Positions 31,156 through 44,150 of a stretch of DNA of 64,000 bases are shown here, piece by piece; the first letter of the stretch is position 1; the number at the start of each line of letters is the position of its first letter. The notes below the pieces were generated by a model. That model was not told the origin of the DNA. It did no database searches and saw nothing but the letters and a program-made list of their open reading frames with translations. Origin of the DNA: Aquanectria penicillioides. Taxonomy: Eukaryota > Ascomycota > Sordariomycetes > Hypocreales > Nectriaceae. The position numbers were made by a program, and so were the translations under genes. The stretch lies in contig PYIU01000001.1 in NCBI GenBank assembly GCA_003415625.1, forward strand, positions 2,976,746 to 3,040,745, in the 5' to 3' direction.

Positions 31156-33042
31156 TTTGAAAGAGAATAGAAAAGCAGCCACCTGGCAAGCTCGTTTGTA
31201 TGTGAGACACTAAGCGATCCGCCCTTTGTTCAGCGGCTCTGTTTTTGGGTTATGATCGGATTTCACAAAAATGAATAATCGTTCGTCAACGACAAGGGAA
31301 ACGAAGACGTTGGACTTGGTAGAAGAGAGTGTAAGTGTCGGACACGGATGGGAAATCAAAGGAATATGGTTTGGACGAAATGGCCATCAGGGATCAGTGC
31401 TTCGATGGCGGCAATGATATATCCGTCGAAAGCCTGGCACCCATTGTTATCCCGACTTGGCTGGACCGAAGCTCAATGTTTGTTCAGGCGGGCTTGGCCA
31501 CCGGGCATAAGCTCTGGCGAAAGACCATCCAGAACTTGGTCGACACGATATCTTCGCCATTGATGTCCCCGAGGCGTTAGGTTTGGTCGCCTAGCTTATA
31601 GTCGGGAGAGCTGGCAGGGAGCTAATCTAGCTGATCGTGCACCCCGTGTGCACGCGGCGAACCTATCACCAACAGCATTTTTCGGCCTCGATAAAGTCTG
31701 TGTGAACTTAGAACCAGTTCGCAACGGCGCCTCCGGCCCGTAAAAGGAGACAGCTGAAGTATTGCGCTCACAAGCGGCTACAGCTTGGCGCTCGAAGCTC
31801 TCAGAGACTCTGGGTCTCAGCTTGAGCGCTTGCAACGAGGCTTGGAAGTCGCGTCGTGGACCCATGTCGACATTATTTCCGGCTCGCCTAGATCTAGGCA
31901 CCATATCGTTGGTATTTGCCTCTGCTAAGGATTACTCGTAGTCTGATGATGGCTGAAAACCTGCCTGCTGCCGGAGCCTGAACCGGCTTTAATGCGTCCT
32001 CGAGACTAAGCCATTGTTGGCTATCTACGATTTGCCACATTGCCAGTCGGGTTTGGGTTTGGGTTTCTGAGTAGCTTTGTCCAGCCGGGGCCAGACGATG
32101 AACTCGTAAAAGACCATTTGGAGCTTGAAGCCATCACGAACGCCACCTCAATTGGTGCCTTTTGCTTCTCTAGCTGGCCCCACTATGGGCGCGCGTGTGT
32201 ATTCGCATGTGCATTCATTCGGCACAGTGTCAGTTCTGGGCCCCGTTCTGGCCGCCTTGCCACCGCTAGCTGCCAGTGACAGGGCCGAAGAAGGAGATCT
32301 GGGGATCTCCGCTCCTTATAGTCTCCCTGCTTTGACGGGCTGGGGGTACAGTGCATTAATCGTGGATAAAATTGAGACGGACTTGTGGCCAGTCCCAACG
32401 CGGAACGACCCCACATAGACATTATGGTTCAATTTGCATTCTTTGCCATCGCTCTGATTTCGATAATGGGAGATTAGCGCAGCCCATACTTGGCCGATTT
32501 TTTGCTTGGCCCAGCTAGCTGAGCTTTCTCTCAGCGGGGGGTTCGACGGACTCTGTTGGGAAGGTATCGCAAGGCTTCGCACCGTGTCTTATCCGACTTG
32601 GATGGCGATGCGCGCAACCTGCCGGCATCTTCCGCCCAGTGGATTGCGCCAGCTTGGCGTGCCTGATGGGCATCATCGAAGCTCCAAGTGCACCATGTGC
32701 TCCATGTTTTGATTGAGAGCGGGAGGCGTATTATTGTATTGTCCTGTGAACCTTGTCAGTCGCGGTTTTGTCTCCAAATCCGGGAGGTCTTTGTCGCGTC
32801 TCGATCTGCTGCATTCGGTTACAATCAGTCTTGCTCAAGTCGGAAGCACGTCACACCTGTGCTAACCTGCCTTCAAGGCATCTGCTCATGGTCACGCGGA
32901 AGACCTTTCCACAGACCTGTGTTTTCCTCCGTGTCTCCTGGCAGCTATTTGATCACCTATCTCGTCACCGACACTTCCGTTACGACAAATTATGCGTAAG
33001 AGCATCTTCATTCGTTTTGTTTGATTGTATCCCGTTCTCAAA
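31156..33042. promoter_or_regulatory. Divergent promoter of uge3 and gtb3
   Basis: 1.9 kb between divergent start codons, without a supported gene. Small open frames at 31335-31580, 31596-31904 and 32040-32418 show no family features and overlap on both strands. Probably shared regulatory DNA. Confidence 0.4.
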
Positions 33043-36000
33043 ATGGCTTCATTCTTTCAGCCCGGTAAAAATGACCCAGCGATGGAGGCTTGCCCTCCTT
33101 CGCGCTTTCAGGTGTATTGCAACAGCATACTACCTGAACAGCACAGGTTCATTCACTTGTTCCAAGTAGTGAACCTCACGATTGGTCTCACAGCCACCTT
33201 TATTCCCATTACACTTTTTCTGCTCTATACTGCCATTCAATCATGCAGGGCCCGACGTCCTAAGAGGCTAAGGTGAGTCCATGAGCCCTCATGTTAGGCG
33301 TCTTATTCTTGCCCACCTAATGCACCCTCACAGGCAACGGAAAAGGAATCGCATTTCCAAGGACGCGTCGGCCCCCAAGGAACCACCTTCGCAGTTATTC
33401 AAACCAACTAAATCTTTTGCCTTCGTTGCCGACTACGATACAATTTCGACCAGCCATACTGGCCGTGCCTACGATCTTGTCGTTCTGCCCTTGGCTATGA
33501 AATGCAGCGTCACTAGTCAGGATAGGGAATCATGCTCGTCAATCCGCACATCCGACACCATCGTTGCCAATATGAGCCTCGCCAACCTTGATGTAGATTC
33601 TTTGGGTTCTGATGCGCTTGAGTTGTCTCAGATTGAAGCGACCACTCAATTCCTCGAAGAAACATATCTGCGCAATAGTTTGGCTGGATTCGCACTTCAA
33701 GTGTCTCCATTTACGAAACCCGAACAAGTCGATTCATTACTTGAACGACTATGCCGATCAAAGATTCCCGTCCTGCTCTCGTGCAGCCACGATACAGAGA
33801 CCCTCGACTCGATTAGCCTGTCGTACACCTCCGGCCTCATTGTTCAGAACGGATTGATTTTGCCAGATGGCGAGCGACGAGATTACTTTCGGGCTCAGCG
33901 GCTTCGAACCATTATGGCCAGATGTCACAGGGAGCGAGAAGAACGACCGGGATTTTTTATTGGGTTTCTGGATCGATGGGAGAAGCAACCACATCCTGCC
34001 ACTGTCCGCAGAGCTGTCAAGTTGGCAGAGCATTTAGGCGCCGTGGTAGAACACGGCCCTCTTGACCCAAATATGCCGCTTGACCTGCCCATTACGAGTG
34101 CTACCGAAACACTAAGTGGCTTTGAGTATCTTCGCCGGGCGGAAACTATTCAGGTATGTCTCTGATAATTTTCATCGTTGATGCGACGCACTTACAAATA
34201 TTTAGCTTCAAAAATCTTGGTTTTCTGAAGCGAGAAAAGCCTGGATTCCCAACGAGTCTGTTCCAGCAAAGACTGCCTCGCTACCACTTCAAGATCTCGA
34301 TGCCGTTATACCTCGCGCATCTCGTCTTTTGAAACATCGAGAACTGCCACCCGCACTGAGGGCCATTAAGAATGAACAGCCGCGAAGCCACTCCTCTCGC
34401 GATTACATCGACTTGGCACCCTCTCGAGAAAGCTTCTGGGAATCTGCTAGCGATGGAACAATCCTTTCGCCCTTGGGATGCTACCCGATCACCTCCGAGC
34501 CTCACGAGGAACATTATGAAGCGATTATTGATACCCAACATCACCTCAAAGAACTGAACATGCTTCATGCTGTCGAAGGTACTGAAGAGCAAAATTTGAT
34601 AGCTGCTCTGTCAGCGCAAACCAAGCTTGAAAAATACAATATAGTTGTTCAGGGTCTTATCAATGGCCTCACTAATCGTCAGATTCGCGTCTACAAGGGA
34701 ATGGATTACGGATTTGGCGCCCCCGAAAGTGATGCACGTTTCTGGGGAGTCTCCAAGTCACGAGAGGGCCCCAATGAGAACTGCATCGACATCTTTGTTT
34801 CTCAAAAAGCCCCAAGCGATGCCACTGTGGTTCTTCACACCTGGCTGGCTCATACTCGAATGTCCCGTGTGCAACGATACGAGCAAGAGCTCTGCCTAGA
34901 GTTGGCTAGCAATGAAGGCAAAGGTTGTGAGATCCCACTCAATATCCGAGCTGCGATTGAGCAAGCGACATATTCCGAAGTTCTCAGTATCCTCCAAAGG
35001 TTGCGCGTTTCTCGGATGCAAGATGCTATGGGGGACTCGATAAAAAGTTATTGCTGGTCCATGCTACTCGAGGAAACCACCAAACAGAGCTGGAACCTCA
35101 CTTGTGCTAAAGCAGCCCTCGATGATGCGAAGGATATCCGAGATATCCTCCAAATGCGTCTCGAGCATTACGTACGACAAGGGGCCGCCAGGCTCCCTAG
35201 CGTAGATAGCCTTGTGGCGCTGTATGAGCTCACACACAAAACCATGGTGAATGCTCTGTTCTTCGGGCAGAGAGATACTCTCAATGCTCTGATACAGACT
35301 CTGCTCCGCGCCTACGATCCGTTGAAGACCTGGAGCGATTGCGACTACGTGGATATCAATGCTGAACTTTACGCTCTAATTTTCTTCACCGTTATCCGAC
35401 GGGCTGCTTTTGAAGAGGTATACAATGAGTCGACGGATCGATGCCCCATGTTCCTTTCTCAGCCAGACCAAGCCGCAGTCTTTTCAGAACTTTGGATTCT
35501 CGGGTCTCAATGCGAACTCTACTTTGGCTTGCTCCCTCGAGATCTCGGCAACTTTGTGTACCGACGATATCGGGCATCACTCAGAACACGCCCTCCATCC
35601 GCGGCAGATCGAACCAACAACGAAATCATGACAATGTACTTCAGCACTGATTCCCCGCCACCTACTGAAAATGACAATGAAGAAGTCACAATTTCACCTT
35701 CAAAGACTCGACGCACGTCTCATGAACTGATTGAGTTGTGGAAGAAAAGGTTTGCCGAGGCTGGCGCCATGTCCATCTTCTGTCTTCCAGCCATTGTTGA
35801 CGTCGTGTTACTGACATTTGTCGGGCGCGGATGTTTTATGACAGCCTTTATGGATCATGAAGTGCTCGAGACTGCTGGTTACGCTCTACTCATCTCTCTC
35901 CTCCTAACTGCTGGCGTAACCGGTTGGGTCGGCAGCACTGGTAATTATTATCAAGCTCACTATGCTTACGATAATATGGTCTACTTCCATGTCCAACGGC

Positions 36001-39000
36001 TGTCTGGTGGATTTGTTCTAACTTTGGCAATCTCAATCGCGGGGCTTATATTGTTTACCTTGCGATACTCGATTGGTATCGGCTTCGTCTTCGTGGCATA
36101 TCTGGTTTGCATTACCACTCATTTCAATCTCCTGGGCGTTATGAGCGCGATGCACCAGTATGAAAGTCCAATCGTCTCTGGTCGCACCATTTTGCTTCAG
36201 AACATGCCGCTTCTGCTTCTATCTCCTCTAATTTCATCGTTTATCAATGGTCATGATTTGGAAATTTATCTTCCCATCATGTACGCATACTTACTTCTCT
36301 CGCTGTACCGCTACCGAAGATTGTGCCACGATTGGTCCAACTGGATGGATAATATCCCCAAATTTGCGCAGAAGGATATTATTCAATGGTACGTGGAAAG
36401 GTTAGATCAGCAGAGCGAGGACAAAGACTTAGGTGACCAAGAAGCTATGGCATTGGAAACCTTCAACGCGGTTCTGGAGTCTTTCCAACGGCAAACAAAA
36501 GATGCACGAGCTTCCAACATTTTATCAGACCCTCTCGTGTCTCGCGTTGCCAAGGGCATGCCATATATTGTATGGCTTTGGAAGAAAACCAACCCAGGCA
36601 GTAACCACCCGGAGCAGTTCAGTACGGCTTGGTTTACTCAGCTCAACGAATCTAGAAACCAGCTGCGCGGTTTATCACGCGGCCTCAAAGATCACAACGT
36701 TTTTACTCTATATCGACTTGCGCGATATGATATTGGTCAGACCTTGGCCTTATTTTTGGTGGCTCTCATGGACCGTTGGACAATGATCGTATGGAGCGCC
36801 CGTGGACCTTATCCAAGCATTTATAGTGACTCTAGGGCCCGCTACGGCATTTGTATGTGCATTGTCTACTTTTGCGTGGCTGCCATGCTCCTGGATTCGA
36901 CTTTATACAAATACTGGGGCTTGAAGGATCAAATTTCGGGCGACAAGCTGCGGGATTTCGAGCATGCCCAGACCATCGCTAAAGAGTTTGAGCGATTTCG
37001 CCGGACAAGCATCATCAAGGCGCTGACGGACATCATGGCAAAACTTTTCATTGTCTTTGGTGTGACAACGCTATTTTTATGGGTTTTTGTGGAAAGCTGG
37101 GAAACCACTGTCCTCTATTACATGTATTCCTTGGGATACACTGCCACTATCATCTTTCAGTTCAACCGGTGTTTCACGACGAATGTCACAACCTACATCT
37201 CGATTCTATTCCTTTCTGCTGTGGTGGGCTTTATCGTGGGCTGCATCCTTCACGCTGTGCCCGCAACCTCTCAGTTCCTTTTTAACGACATTATTGCACA
37301 GAACACGGCTGCAGTTCTTGCAGCTCTTGGGACTTCATTTTGGACCTGGAAGGATTGGTTCGCGCCCTCCCCGTCCCACTCTAGATCCGAATCCGGTGAT
37401 AATGAGAGCAAGATTTACATCCAAAGAAGGTATACAGTCGAGGAGTCTATTCACACAAACGCACCGACCCATTCGGTGCAAAAGTCACTCTATGGTGTGA
37501 AAATTCAACATGGAGATGGAAAACCCACGTCCAAAAGAGTTACTGACCAACTACAACTTTCTCTCGAAAATCCTAATGGGATGACTCAAGGCACACCTTG
37601 GGCAAGTAAACTGGTTAGGACTGCAAGAGATATGTGGCTGGAACAAAAAATTACTGTCAAGATCGTCAGCCGAGAGGACTTTTGGGAGGCTGGCCTTGGC
37701 GAAATGTGCTCGTTTAGTTCACAGCCAGGTTCCGTTCTCCAATTAACGGTCGGTTTTATGGGCGAAGCTCAGCTATCACTCCCATCTTGGCAACAGTTAC
37801 TGGCTACTGTGATCAGCGAATCCATCCTGTACCATGTGGCTCGGTCACAGTTCAATCTCTCCTATAGCCGTGCAATTCAGGCCGAGCATTTTCTCTACGA
37901 TACCGCCTTACTTTCAAAGAGGCTTGAGTTTGAGCTTTCTTTTGAGCACCCGCAATATCTCATTCGATTATCTCTGAAGACAGAAATGGAGTTGATGAAA
38001 CATCTTTGCCTAGACTTTGATGTTGACTCAAAGTGGGAGACAACTCCTCAGTCGGTTCGTGAAGGCATTTTGCGACGCATTTCTGGCGAACCGGTGATGT
38101 TGACCTTTGAGTTTACACAATGGGCTGCTGGAGCTAAGGTGGATATAGAGAACGAGGATTTTCATGTCGACCTCGCTCTGCAAGTTTATCGCAAATGCAA
38201 GGAGAGACTTGGTGAAGTAACCAACTTCCCAGGTCAGGGGCAGGAGAAATTACCTCAACCACCAGCTGAGTTGAGGTCTGTCACCATTAATCGCACTCCT
38301 AAGACCCTCACTATTCTGCAGAGAATTTGGGTAAAGGCAGCTAGTGTTCCATTCGTTTTTGTCAAGTGGTTTGCATTCATCACGGAGGGGCTTCCAACGT
38401 TGAACGCGAGCTTGTCTATTGCCTTCAGAATGTCCCCATGAGGGGTCTTCTCGTGTGGATAGTGTTGGCCATTTGGAATGGCTGTCGAATTATGAAAGAC
38501 TTTTGGATATTCTGGATCCTCATCTACCATCGGCCTGCCTTGGTCAACATTACTAGACTTGCTCAGAAGGGTGCTCGCCGAAAGATCATCAAGAACTCAA
38601 TCATTGTGGAACAACCACGAAAGACTATCACTGGTTTTGCATCAATCAATGATAATAAAACGATGAGTCTCAGTGTGTATGATGGATCTCATGACGAACT
38701 ACCTATTGAAGGAACACCGTCGTTCGTCGACACCTACGATGAGAAGTTGCGCCTCCGAAGCCGGCAAGACCACGACGGTAGTGGCTGCATATATCAATAC
38801 GACAATGATTCCCGTTGGCCAGCGACAAAAGTGATTGAAATCAAAGATTCTCGAAGCGTGGGGTACTACGACTCGTACGGTCGCGTAGTGAGAGGTTCTT
38901 GGAGGCTAGGTGAACACAACTTCGTCTTCCAGTACCACTACAAATCAGCTCCCAAAGGCAATTGCGACGTCCTACGCGCCGACTACAAATTAGCCGACCC

Positions 39001-41749
39001 TAGCTGTAACGACATGCTCTCTGTGTTCTGGGGCAAGCCTGAAAATATCGAGGAGTATAACTGGGTGCCCTCGAAGAATATCGGCCGGATCGACAAGAGA
39101 ATCAACGGCACGACCTACACGAGCGAATACGAGTATCTCCACCGACGCGATCCCGCGATCACCACCTACGTTCAAGAGGGCAACGGTCCCACGACTGCCA
39201 TTGCTAACGTACCAGAGGTTTTCCCTCGAGAATCCGAGTTGCTAGCTCGACCAAAGAATTTGTCTTTTGAGTCTGAAGACCTTCTCATCTATCACAGCAT
39301 GCTGCAAATCCGGCAGATGAGGCGGCACGCTAGCGCCGCTCCTACTCTAGTTTCGTCAGTCAACCCGGTCTCCTGGTTTGCACTGTGGAACCAGCGTCAG
39401 TATGGCTGCGTGCCAACCTGGAGGCTTCGCACGGAACTTTGGAGCCACTGGCTTAAAAGCGGCACACTGGACGCAGTGACGGCTTGCTGGATGGACGAGC
39501 TCATCCTGCGAGAGGAGCAACTTCTTCGTCCTTACTGGAGTGCACGAGATAGTGGGCGTCTTGAAGCAGCTCGTCGCAGTCTTGATGCAAACTTGGACCA
39601 GATTGTAGCTGCTATCGATATCGAGACCGATGTGTCTGAGGTTACGCTGCTGACGATGAAGACGGCTGATCTATATGCCATGGGACTTAGCAATGACGCA
39701 ACGCAGGTCACTGCGCGACCCCAAGATTGCGTCAATGACACTGGCGAGCGAATCTCGGTCATTTTTAATGATATTGGATGTTGGCCAGTGGCTCCCGGTG
39801 GCGTGTCAAACTGTCGCCGCGATTTAGTCAATGGGCACACAACAATTCGTAACCATGTCTTGGCCGAGTGTGCTAACGACTACGGCATCCCACGCTTCCA
39901 GATCGAGAAAAGCGTGCAGTCACTAAAGCTTCTACCACTTTGGGGTATCGATGGCGGTACCGCAAATCACGGCGTCATCGACAACCTACTTGAATCTGCA
40001 GTCGATGAGAAGGTGGCGGATACCGATGTCCAACGAGACATTATCGGTGTCTTCGTTCCACTTCTCATGGACTTTGTCAAGGGCTCCCGAACCCAACGGC
40101 TCACCCGATCAGACCTTATCAAGTATAGCAACATCATCTTGTCTATGTCCAAGTACTATGAGTATAAGGACTACACCTTCACCTGGCAGTCAAAAGAAGT
40201 CGAGGACGCTTGGGTTGCTTCTTGGTTGGTACACTATGATGATCCAAATATCACCAATCCATCTGAGTGTTTCGAGATTGAAAGGCCCACAATTCAGGAC
40301 TTCCGTGTCGCATTGGGCATTTTCAGGGCTTACTTCTTCATCTTCGCAGTTAACGTACCTGATGATTGCCCGCGTGTCTTCCAGAGCACCCATCATGGAA
40401 TTAGCAGTCTGTTCGGCTTGGTTCTCAAACACCGTCGCGGAGCGAACTTTGGTATTTGGGACCATGCAATCCTCTGGCGAGAGTGCTGCCTAAATATTAG
40501 CTCTGCTCAGTGCGAACTTCCTCTCTCTGTGCAGTCTATGCTGCTGTCCAGTATCGGCCTCGCCACTCGGCTGGCCTACTTCCATGCCGACGTTATTACT
40601 CCTTGCGCGTCACTATTCAATCCGTAAGTGTTTTCTCCAACATTCAGGAAGTTCTTTGGGTCTAACGATGGTTCCAGTATGTGGGAAATCGAAATTGGCA
40701 CAGATAAGGGCACTGTCGGGAACAGAAACCTCTTTCGCCGCAAGGTTGACCCAATTGTCAATGGCATTAGCAACATGGAATCGTTTAACCCTGTTGATAA
40801 AATTCGAACAGACAAGCCTACAGTCGTTATGTTATCTAATGTTCAAGTCATCAAGGGGGTTAAGGCTGCTATTCAAGCTGCTGAAATCATTATTAATCGA
40901 TTTGGTTTTACTGACTACCAACTTGTTGTTTATGGTGCCAAGGACCGCCAGCCCGCATATGCACTGGAGATGGAGAAGTTTATTGTTGATAATAACCTAT
41001 CAGGCAAGGTTATCTTGGCTGGCTTTGGAAATCCTAGAGAAATTCTCAAGGATGCTTGGTTGTTTATGAATTCGTCAATATCCGAGGGCCTTCCGCTAGC
41101 CATTGGCGAAGCGGCTCTTGCAGGCGTACCAATTGTCGCCACTGAGGTTGGTGCCACCGCACTGGTTTTGACTGACCCCGAAAATCCTGAACAGAGATAT
41201 GGAGAGGTTGTGCCTCCAAATGATCCACTCGCTTTGGCTCGTGCCCAGATCAGCATCCTGGGTATGGTGGGTCAGTGGACGCAGTTCACTGATGAAGCGG
41301 AACAGAAGACAGATATTCCGACCCTTCCGGACGAGATCACCCCGAATGATGTTGAATGGCTTACAAAGCGCTTTTATGCCAAGGCCGAGTACCGTCGACA
41401 GCTTGGAATGCTTTCACGCCAAGTAGTGCTACATAGCTTTCACGGTACACGCTACCTACGAGAACACGAGCAGATGTTCTGGATACAGTGGCACCAAAGC
41501 AAGATGAAAGGGGACGCCATCCTTCTCACCCAAGCTCAAAACCGCTTCAAGTTTGGAGCCCCCGCCCTGCTCCAGTATACCGAGGAAGGAAAGCAGCGAT
41601 CAAAGGATGATGGTGTAGACAACGAAGGTTCAATTCCAATCATGCTAGATCATTGGCAATCACACGAAACCTACACAGGAAGGGCTGCGGCACGGAAGAG
41701 TAGGTTCGTGAGAAGGCAACGGCCACATACATTTGCCAGCGTTGTCTAA
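33043..41749 (+). CDS. gtb3: Giant GAG glycosyltransferase Gtb3 (GT4) with multi-pass membrane domain
   Basis: Putative polymerase and exporter of galactosaminogalactan. Five exons inferred: 33043-33272, 33334-34153, 34206-38330, 38429-40623, 40678-41749. The sum is 8442 nt and 2813 aa with consistent phases. One membrane span lies at about 42-65, then a long cytosolic N-terminal part. A block of about 12 membrane spans runs from roughly residue 870 to 1370 (35760-37270). A soluble region with NTTFNF-type repeats precedes the C-terminal GT4 domain (40800-41480), which has the nucleotide-sugar motif SEGLPLAIGEAALAGVP, containing the E-x7-E signature. Intron 38331-38428 was chosen to rescue the frame change near 38430. 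This is the largest gene in the window and has no frame damage, in contrast to agd3. Confidence 0.85.
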
Positions 41750-42224
41750 TACAAGGGGCATTTGAAGTGTGATAAAGTTCCGGGGCTGCCGAATGAATCC
41801 CGAGGCGTTGTCATATTTGTTGCATTTTATGCTTTCGGAAGTGATGTCGAGGGCGATCTTTGTAAAAAATCTGAGAAGTAGGTATTTGGCGTTGATGAAA
41901 TAAGAGGACTGTGATAAGAAATTACTATCTGTTGAAGAGCGCCCATTAACCTAGGTTCAATAGCCATGAGATAAAAACATGAATTTTGCTCCAAACGCTA
42001 CATTTCTCTGCATGTTGGCAACTTTACAGATTTGAATGATCGCTTTTCTCGAAGTGGCCAAATGCCTTTATCACATGGCTCAAGGGCAAACACGACAGAT
42101 GGTGGTGCATGCAACTTCACGCTTAGATTTCGAGTCCGAATTTATCTTTCTAGACCGTAGTGCACCTCTAGCACCATTCATTTGCGCAATGGAATAGCCA
42201 AGGCTCCAGCTGACCCGCCTCTGA
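41750..42224. other. 3' flank of gtb3
   Basis: No gene supported; probable 3' UTR followed by unassigned intergenic DNA leading into repeat E. Confidence 0.35.
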
Positions 42225-42415
42225 TCTATGGGTGTTGGAAGGAACGGGATGTCGGCCCCGGCATTCCCCGAAGTCCGGTTCCACACCTGAAATACTAGGC
42301 ACACGGGACATAGTATGATCCACCAAGGGACACCCCTTTTTTCCCCTTTCTAGCTTAGACAACATAATCAGGACTGGTTACGATGACTGTGGCGTGACCC
42401 TATCACCAAGAATGG
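42225..42415 (+). repeat. Dispersed repeat E, copy 2
   Basis: Longer version of the repeat at 28360-28505, containing an extra segment (about 42285-42320) absent there. Ends are not clear. Confidence 0.6.
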
Positions 42416-42490
42416 GGCATCAGCACTAATAAACGTTGCATATTGGGAACCCCGTGAGGGGTGTTACAATTTCCAAGCAGGGGCATCAAT

Positions 42491-42632
42491 TGTCAGGTCG
42501 TGTATGTGTTATAATGATATTACTATAGACGTGGGGTTAAAAGCATGTACTAAGACCTTCCTGAGGGATTTATCCCCACCTTATCTACACACACCAGTAA
42601 TAACTTAGGTATAAGAATCTGGGTTCATGACG
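42491..42632 (+). repeat. Family A solo-LTR-like repeat, copy 4
   Basis: Starts TGTCAGGTCGTG, ends TTCATGACG (last base changed from A). The 5-bp duplication TCAAT is at 42486-42490 and 42633-42637. A 9-bp insertion (about 42602-42610) distinguishes it from the other copies. Confidence 0.7.
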
Positions 42633-42637
42633 TCAAT

Positions 42638-43025
42638 TGGCACTAACACACATAGTGACCTGAATGGTCAAGCGTACAAAATCTGTCGCGGGATACGGGA
42701 CTAACGAGGATATCGTTGAAGGCCGTATCCATCACGTGTGGCTGTCACACAGCCAGCTCGGAGCTCCGTCTTTTGACCCGAGCATTGGATCCATTTTGGG
42801 TAAGCTCAATAGGGCACGTAACCCGGTTAGAGCAAGCTCAAAATGGATAAAAGGGAGCTCTGAGTGTTACGGTTCGTTCGTTCCGTCATGAGTGATGTTG
42901 AAAGTGACAGTCCCAACGGTGGAACCGTTGTACTACTCGTCTTGCGGTTGTACTGGAAGGCGCATATACGGGCTCTGCAGTCACGTCGGAATTGACAGCT
43001 TAGTTGTAGGAAATGATTGATCGCG
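42638..43025. other. Unassigned sequence beside the copia remnant
   Basis: An open frame at 42664-42891 begins with ATG but shows no recognisable domain. The stretch may be flanking genomic DNA or an older repeat. Confidence 0.3.
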
Positions 43026-43293
43026 TGTTGAACTCTACTTGACTCACGTCTTAAGACTACTGTGATAACAGGTCCTAAGGTATGAATGTACTTGTAGATT
43101 GTTGACCTCTACTTGAGAGGCGTAGAGGCCGACTATTTAAGAGTACTATCCATCGCGTGATCCGCGCACGTAACACTGAGACAATATTCCCTTTGTAGAA
43201 AACAAGGCTTTTAATAGACCTCAATATATATGCATTTACTGTGTGATTCTGCGTGACAAAATCACAATACGTACAAGTTCTATACCTTCAACA
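43026..43293 (-). repeat. LTR of a second copia-type element (268 bp)
   Basis: Perfect short terminal inverted repeats TGTTGAA...TTCAACA. Directly followed by CTCCCCCTCAAGC, the reverse complement of a purine tract, as expected next to the 3' LTR of a minus-strand element. Only this end of the element remains; no matching second LTR was found in the window. Confidence 0.65.
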
Positions 43294-43547
43294 CTCCCCC
43301 TCAAGCTAGTGATTGGCCCTGACCTTCCAACTCGCAAGCTTGACTTAAATTATATATGTGGGCTTGGTCCTGTCTCTAGCACTATATCACAGGCTCAGGC
43401 TCTGTCTATTAGATCCATTTTATCTTCCCTAGTGGGAGGGAATCGAACCAAGGGATTTGCCTTTTCTCTGTTTTCTGGTCTTGTGCAACAATCGTGTACA
43501 ATACGAAGCGAATTGTGCGACCAATACAGTGGCGGCAGCGACGAACC
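43294..43547 (-). mobile_element. 3' internal remnant of the second copia-type element
   Basis: About 250 bp between the LTR-like sequence and a family C insertion. Begins with the purine-tract complement. No coding motif can be read, so the call rests on the adjacent LTR and tract. Confidence 0.45.
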
Positions 43548-43662
43548 TGTAGAAAGCTACAAGGCATAGAGCATTGAGTGGGCGACCAGGCAAAAATGAC
43601 TTCAATTACTCTATGCGAGCTAACTGATCAATTCTGTGATAAAGAGCAAGAACTAAAACAAT
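43548..43662 (+). repeat. Family C repeat, 5' part, cut by copia element 1
   Basis: Starts TGTAGAAAGCTACAAGG and follows the consensus for 115 bp until the junction with the LTR at 43663. The matching 3' part (49061-49117) resumes about 125 bp further along the consensus. Confidence 0.65.
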
Positions 43663-43791
43663 TGTAAACAATATACAGGCACGCGCAGAGACGGTCACAG
43701 CGGGCGACATGCGCAACGGGTCGGTCCAGATCAATTGGGATTCGTAAGGAGCAGCTAGATAGTGGTCGCAGAATGCAGTCACCTATTTACA
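43663..43791 (-). repeat. Copia element 1 left LTR (3' LTR)
   Basis: 129 bp from TGTAAA to TTTACA, perfect inverted ends. Shares 125 bp with the right LTR at one mismatch (G/A at about 43751). Confidence 0.75.
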
Positions 43792-44150
43792 GTGCAGGGA
43801 TTCCCTTGTGAGGATACGTGGCCTCAAGACCTAGGCCCACAAGGCCCCCGAGGTCGGCTTGTGGCCGGCCGCTATGTCTGTAGCGGCGACCACCTTCGCC
43901 CGGCCGCTATATCCGTCAACACTCCCTCCAAGCCCGACCGAGGGCTCGTCCCTAGGTGCCATTGTGAGGCTATCCCGACCTTCCTTGTGTGTGTGTTCCT
44001 TGTGTGATCGTGGAGTCGTTCTTTTCTTATCGCCGGGGCGATCATCCGCCTGAGCGGGACTTCCTTGCCGCCAGGGGCGGGCTTCTTTGCTGCAGCTGAG
44101 GGCATCGCCACAAGCTCTTGTAGGCGCCGTTCGCGCTCGCCTTGGTGTTT

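Noticed and set aside
31335..32418. Small open frames in the uge3-gtb3 promoter region
   Set aside because: Short, overlapping on both strands and without any recognisable features.
43432..43460. GGGAATCGAACCAAGG, resembling a tRNA T-arm on the minus strand
   Set aside because: No D-arm, anticodon arm or acceptor stem can be folded around it; it lies inside a retroelement remnant.
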